From NCBI RefSeq assembly GCF_013201035.1, contig NZ_CP053707.1, positions 2,356,001-2,420,000 of the forward strand: a DNA stretch of 64,000 nucleotides, written 5' to 3'. The position numbers and the translations under genes were made by a program. Position 1 is the stretch's first letter. Each line of letters starts with the position of its first letter. Source of the stretch: Arthrobacter sp. NEB 688. Its GTDB lineage: Bacteria > Actinomycetota > Actinomycetes > Actinomycetales > Dermatophilaceae. Below are positions 62,401-64,000 of this stretch, piece by piece. The notes below the pieces were generated by a model. It did no database searches. It was not told where the DNA came from and worked only from the letters and a program-made list of their open reading frames with translations.

Positions 62401-63115
62401 GGCCTTCGCCGACGACGCGGGCTCCGGCGGGGGCGGCGGCGACATGATGGGCCTCGCGCCGGTGCCCGGGGTCGAGTGGGACAAGCAGACGCTGCTCTCC
62501 TTCGAGCGCGAGATGCTCGGCCTCTACGTCTCCGACCACCCGCTCTTCGGGGTCGAGCACGTCCTCTCGGCCCACGCCGACACCCAGATCGCCGCCCTGA
62601 CCGGCGACGACGCGGGCCGGCCCGAGGGCGCGATGGTGACGATCGCCGGCCTCATCACCGGCCTGCAGATCAAGCGGACCAAGAAGGGCGACCTCTGGGC
62701 CATCGCGACCCTCGAGGACCTCGCCGGCTCGATCGAGTGCCTCTTCTTCCCGAGCGCCTACATGACGGTGGCGGGGATGCTCCAGCAGGACCAGATCGCC
62801 GTCGTGCGCGGCAAGCTCAACAAGCGCGACGACTCGGTCTCGATCTACGCCCAGGAGCTCACCCTGCCCGACGTGAGCGAGGGCCCACGCGGCCCGGTCG
62901 TCGTGACGATGGAGACCGTCCGGGCGACCCCGCAGCGGATCGAGGAGCTCAAGGGGGTCCTCACCAACCACCCGGGCACGACCGAGGTCCACCTCAAGCT
63001 CGTCAAGCCCGGGCGCACCGTCGAGATCCGGCTCGACCCGGCCTACCGGGTCTCGGCCGACGGCGCCCTCTTCGGCGACCTCAAGGTCCTCCTCGGGCCG
63101 CGCTGCCTCTCCTGA
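59495..63115 (+). CDS. dnaE: DNA polymerase III alpha subunit DnaE
   Basis: This 1206-residue replicative polymerase begins with a PHP domain (VHLHVHTEYSMLDGA at 21-35, ATTDHGYVFGAYEFW). The catalytic palm has GPGRGSGAGSMCAYAM and PDFDVDFDERRRGEVIRYV (about 427-445, with the Asp-x-Asp pair). The fingers, the helix-hairpin-helix region and an OB fold (VTIAGLITGLQIKRTKKGDL, about 1048) follow. Length and order are those of DnaE1, the replicative paralogue, rather than the mutagenic DnaE2/ImuC (SafeNeighbours such as imuB are absent). It stands as its own transcription unit. Confidence 0.97.
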   Translation: MSIPAAPTSSPTSSSKGDSFVHLHVHTEYSMLDGAARIGDLFTRAAEMGMPALATTDHGYVFGAYEFWKKAQGTGVKPIIGVEAYVTPGTHRTDKTRVKWGDERTRPGDDVSGSGAYTHMTLLARDNTGLHNLFRMDSQASLDQVYAKWPRVDRELLDQYGQGLIATTGCPSGEIQTRIRLGQYDLAKQAAADFRDIFGRENYFCELMDHGLDIERRVQQDLLRIARELDLPLVATNDLHYTSPEDAKAHGALLCVQSGSTMMDPGRFKFDADDFYLKSPAEMRHTWRELPEACDNTLLIAEMCDISFTEGEGRFMPRFPCPPGENETSWFVKEVQKGLHERFPGGIPEYAQKQADYEAEVIVSKGYPGYFLVVADFITWAKENGIRVGPGRGSGAGSMCAYAMKITDLDPVPHGLIFERFLNPERASMPDFDVDFDERRRGEVIRYVTEKYGAERVAQIVTYGTIKAKQAVKDSARVMGHPFAVGEQLTKAMPPDVMGKGVPLSGIYDPSHPRYGEGKEFRDLVAQEQHLQEVVETAKGLEGLKRQWGVHAAGVIMSSEPLIDVIPIMRRLQDGQVITQFDYPSCESLGLVKMDFLGLRNLTILDDAIINVRANRGEEIDLDALSKDMTDKATYDLLGRGDTLGVFQLDGGGMRTLLKLMQPDNFEDISAALALYRPGPMGVNAHTNFALRKNGKQELIPLDPQLKGKLQPEMVAALEPILGTTYGLVIYQEQVMEIAQQLAGYTLGTADLLRRAMGKKKKEVLDKEYVPFSEGMKAKGFTEASVAALWGVLVPFSDYAFNKAHTAAYGLVSYWTAYLKANYPAEYMAALLTSVGDDKDKSALYLGECRRMGIKVLPPDVNDSVGPFAAVGTDIRFGLHAIRNVGHNVVEAIITAREEKGRFTSFRDFMSKVPAVVCNKRTIESLIKGGAFDGLAETRMGLLRIHEEYVDAFVAVKRQEAIGQDSLFGAFADDAGSGGGGGDMMGLAPVPGVEWDKQTLLSFEREMLGLYVSDHPLFGVEHVLSAHADTQIAALTGDDAGRPEGAMVTIAGLITGLQIKRTKKGDLWAIATLEDLAGSIECLFFPSAYMTVAGMLQQDQIAVVRGKLNKRDDSVSIYAQELTLPDVSEGPRGPVVVTMETVRATPQRIEELKGVLTNHPGTTEVHLKLVKPGRTVEIRLDPAYRVSADGALFGDLKVLLGPRCLS

Positions 63116-63272
63116 GGGCCGGCGCCGTCGACCGTGCGGTGAACGGTCGGCGACACCGTGGATCCGATGCCCGCCAGGGGGTGCCGGACGGCGAAGTTTC
63201 TCCTAGGGTCTACCCCGTGCGGCCGCCCGGACAGGGGGTGGCCCGCCAGGAGAACCCAGGAGAACCCCCACG

Positions 63273-64000
63273 ATGAGATCGACCCGACGACGTGTCCTCG
63301 GTGCGGGTGTCGCCGCCGCGGCCCTCGCGACGCTCGCTGCCGGCGCCCCGGTGGCGCAGGCCGGCGGCCACGACGACCACCCCGGCCGCGGCCACCACCA
63401 CCCGAAGCCCCCGGCGACGACGACGGTGCAGCTGCTCTCGTTCAACGACTACCACGGTCACCTCGAGGCGACCGACCCGCCGCTGAGCAAGACCCTCGAC
63501 CCGAGCCAGACCCCCGTCGGCGGCGCCGAGTACCTCTCGAGCGCGCTCTCCACCCTGCGTGCCAAGGCCCCGAAGGGCAGCTCCCTGACCGTCGCCGCGG
63601 GTGACCTCATCGGTGGCTCGACCTTCCTCTCCGGGCTCTTCCACGACGAGCCGTCGGTCGAGTCGCTCAACGCGATGAAGCTCGACGTGAGCAGCGTCGG
63701 CAACCACGAGTTCGACGAGGGCACGACCGAGCTCCTGCGCATGCAGAAGGGCGGCTGCCACCCGACGGACGGCTGCTACTTCCCGCAGCAGCCCTACGCG
63801 GGCGCCGACTTCCAGTGGCTGGCCGCCAACGTCGTCCTCAAGCAGCAGGCCGCCGCGAAGGGCAAGGGCCACCACCACCACGAGAAGGAGCGCACGCTCC
63901 TGCCGGCGACGTCCGTCAAGAAGGTCAACGGCGTCAAGGTCGGCTTCATCGGCATGACCCTCGAGGGCACCCCGAGCCTCGTCGACCCGGCCGGCGTCGC
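63273..64000 (+). CDS. Tat-exported 5'-nucleotidase/UDP-sugar hydrolase family protein (3' end cut)
   Basis: ATG 63273 with AGGAGAACCCCC upstream begins a protein cut by the window end after 242 codons. MRSTRRRVLGAGVAAAALAT is a twin-arginine signal (RRRVLG), with cleavage near AQA at about residue 30. The metallophosphoesterase domain shows SFNDYHGHLEA, VAAGDLIGGS and VGNHEFDEG, the metal ligands of the UshA/5'-nucleotidase family. Two His-rich loops (GRGHHHPK and GKGHHHHEKE) are unusual and may bind metals. It should hydrolyse extracellular nucleotides. A TAGGGT -10-like hexamer lies at 63204-63209. Confidence 0.93.
   Translation, partial: MRSTRRRVLGAGVAAAALATLAAGAPVAQAGGHDDHPGRGHHHPKPPATTTVQLLSFNDYHGHLEATDPPLSKTLDPSQTPVGGAEYLSSALSTLRAKAPKGSSLTVAAGDLIGGSTFLSGLFHDEPSVESLNAMKLDVSSVGNHEFDEGTTELLRMQKGGCHPTDGCYFPQQPYAGADFQWLAANVVLKQQAAAKGKGHHHHEKERTLLPATSVKKVNGVKVGFIGMTLEGTPSLVDPAGV

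Noticed and set aside
59480-62992. A 1170-codon minus-strand open frame opposite dnaE
   Set aside because: It is a mirror of dnaE codon bias with no motif, and dnaE on the plus strand is unambiguous.

Overview
The window is chromosomal DNA of a high-GC (roughly 73-75%) Gram-positive actinobacterium. Gene order, the actinobacterial division genes (wag31-type DivIVA, SepF, YggT), two SAM-IV-type riboswitches, a DAP-type MurE (DNPR motif) and a DUF6318 lipoprotein fit Micrococcales, most likely Intrasporangiaceae or a close relative. The family assignment is an inference. I see no tRNA, rRNA, CRISPR array, insertion sequence or prophage. Both ends of the window cut genes.

Layout. 1-3563 (minus): a very large uncharacterised protein with an OmpA-like C-terminus, truncated by the window edge. 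3663-5848: two tandem NAD(P)-binding reductases (QorB/NmrA type) divergent from an HxlR regulator. 5954-7398: a lipoprotein gene and an overlapping exported-protein gene, bridged by a patch of lower GC. 7528-16259: accessory metabolism (OFA-type MFS transporter, SprT-like metalloprotease, patatin, ornithine aminotransferase, alpha/beta hydrolase, small membrane proteins, deazaflavin-type reductase, aldo/keto reductase). 16341-17904: SAM-IV riboswitch and metY. 17977-19439: a WXG100-like pair. 19461-28540: HrpA helicase, PAC2 protein, family-A DNA polymerase, EcsC protein, DUF1232 and DUF4192 proteins. 28662-29950: second SAM-IV riboswitch and metX. 29980-32121: universal stress protein and the primary sigma factor. 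32209-36793 (minus): a moxR / DUF58 / transglutaminase operon, transcribed away from the division cluster.

37209-56918 is a complete dcw (division and cell wall) cluster: mraZ, rsmH, ftsL, ftsI, murE, murF, mraY, murD, ftsW, murG, murC, ftsQ, ftsZ, pgeF, a YggS-type PLP protein, sepF, yggT and divIVA. Most junctions between murE and ftsQ are 4-nt ATGA/GTGA overlaps, implying translational coupling. These genes make lipid II from UDP-MurNAc precursors, polymerise it at the septum, organise the FtsZ ring and direct polar growth. After a strong terminator come a TraR/DksA-type zinc-finger protein, lspA, an RluD-type pseudouridine synthase, dnaE and the start of a Tat-exported 5'-nucleotidase.

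The points I rate highest are: (i) a phased array of MraZ-like boxes filling the moxR-mraZ intergenic region on both strands; (ii) the giant OmpA-tailed protein at the left edge; (iii) a codon-usage and GC break inside two adjacent genes at about 6232-6900, suggesting allelic replacement; (iv) an orphan WXG100-type secretion pair; (v) a 13-unit, 11-residue repeat array in DivIVA.
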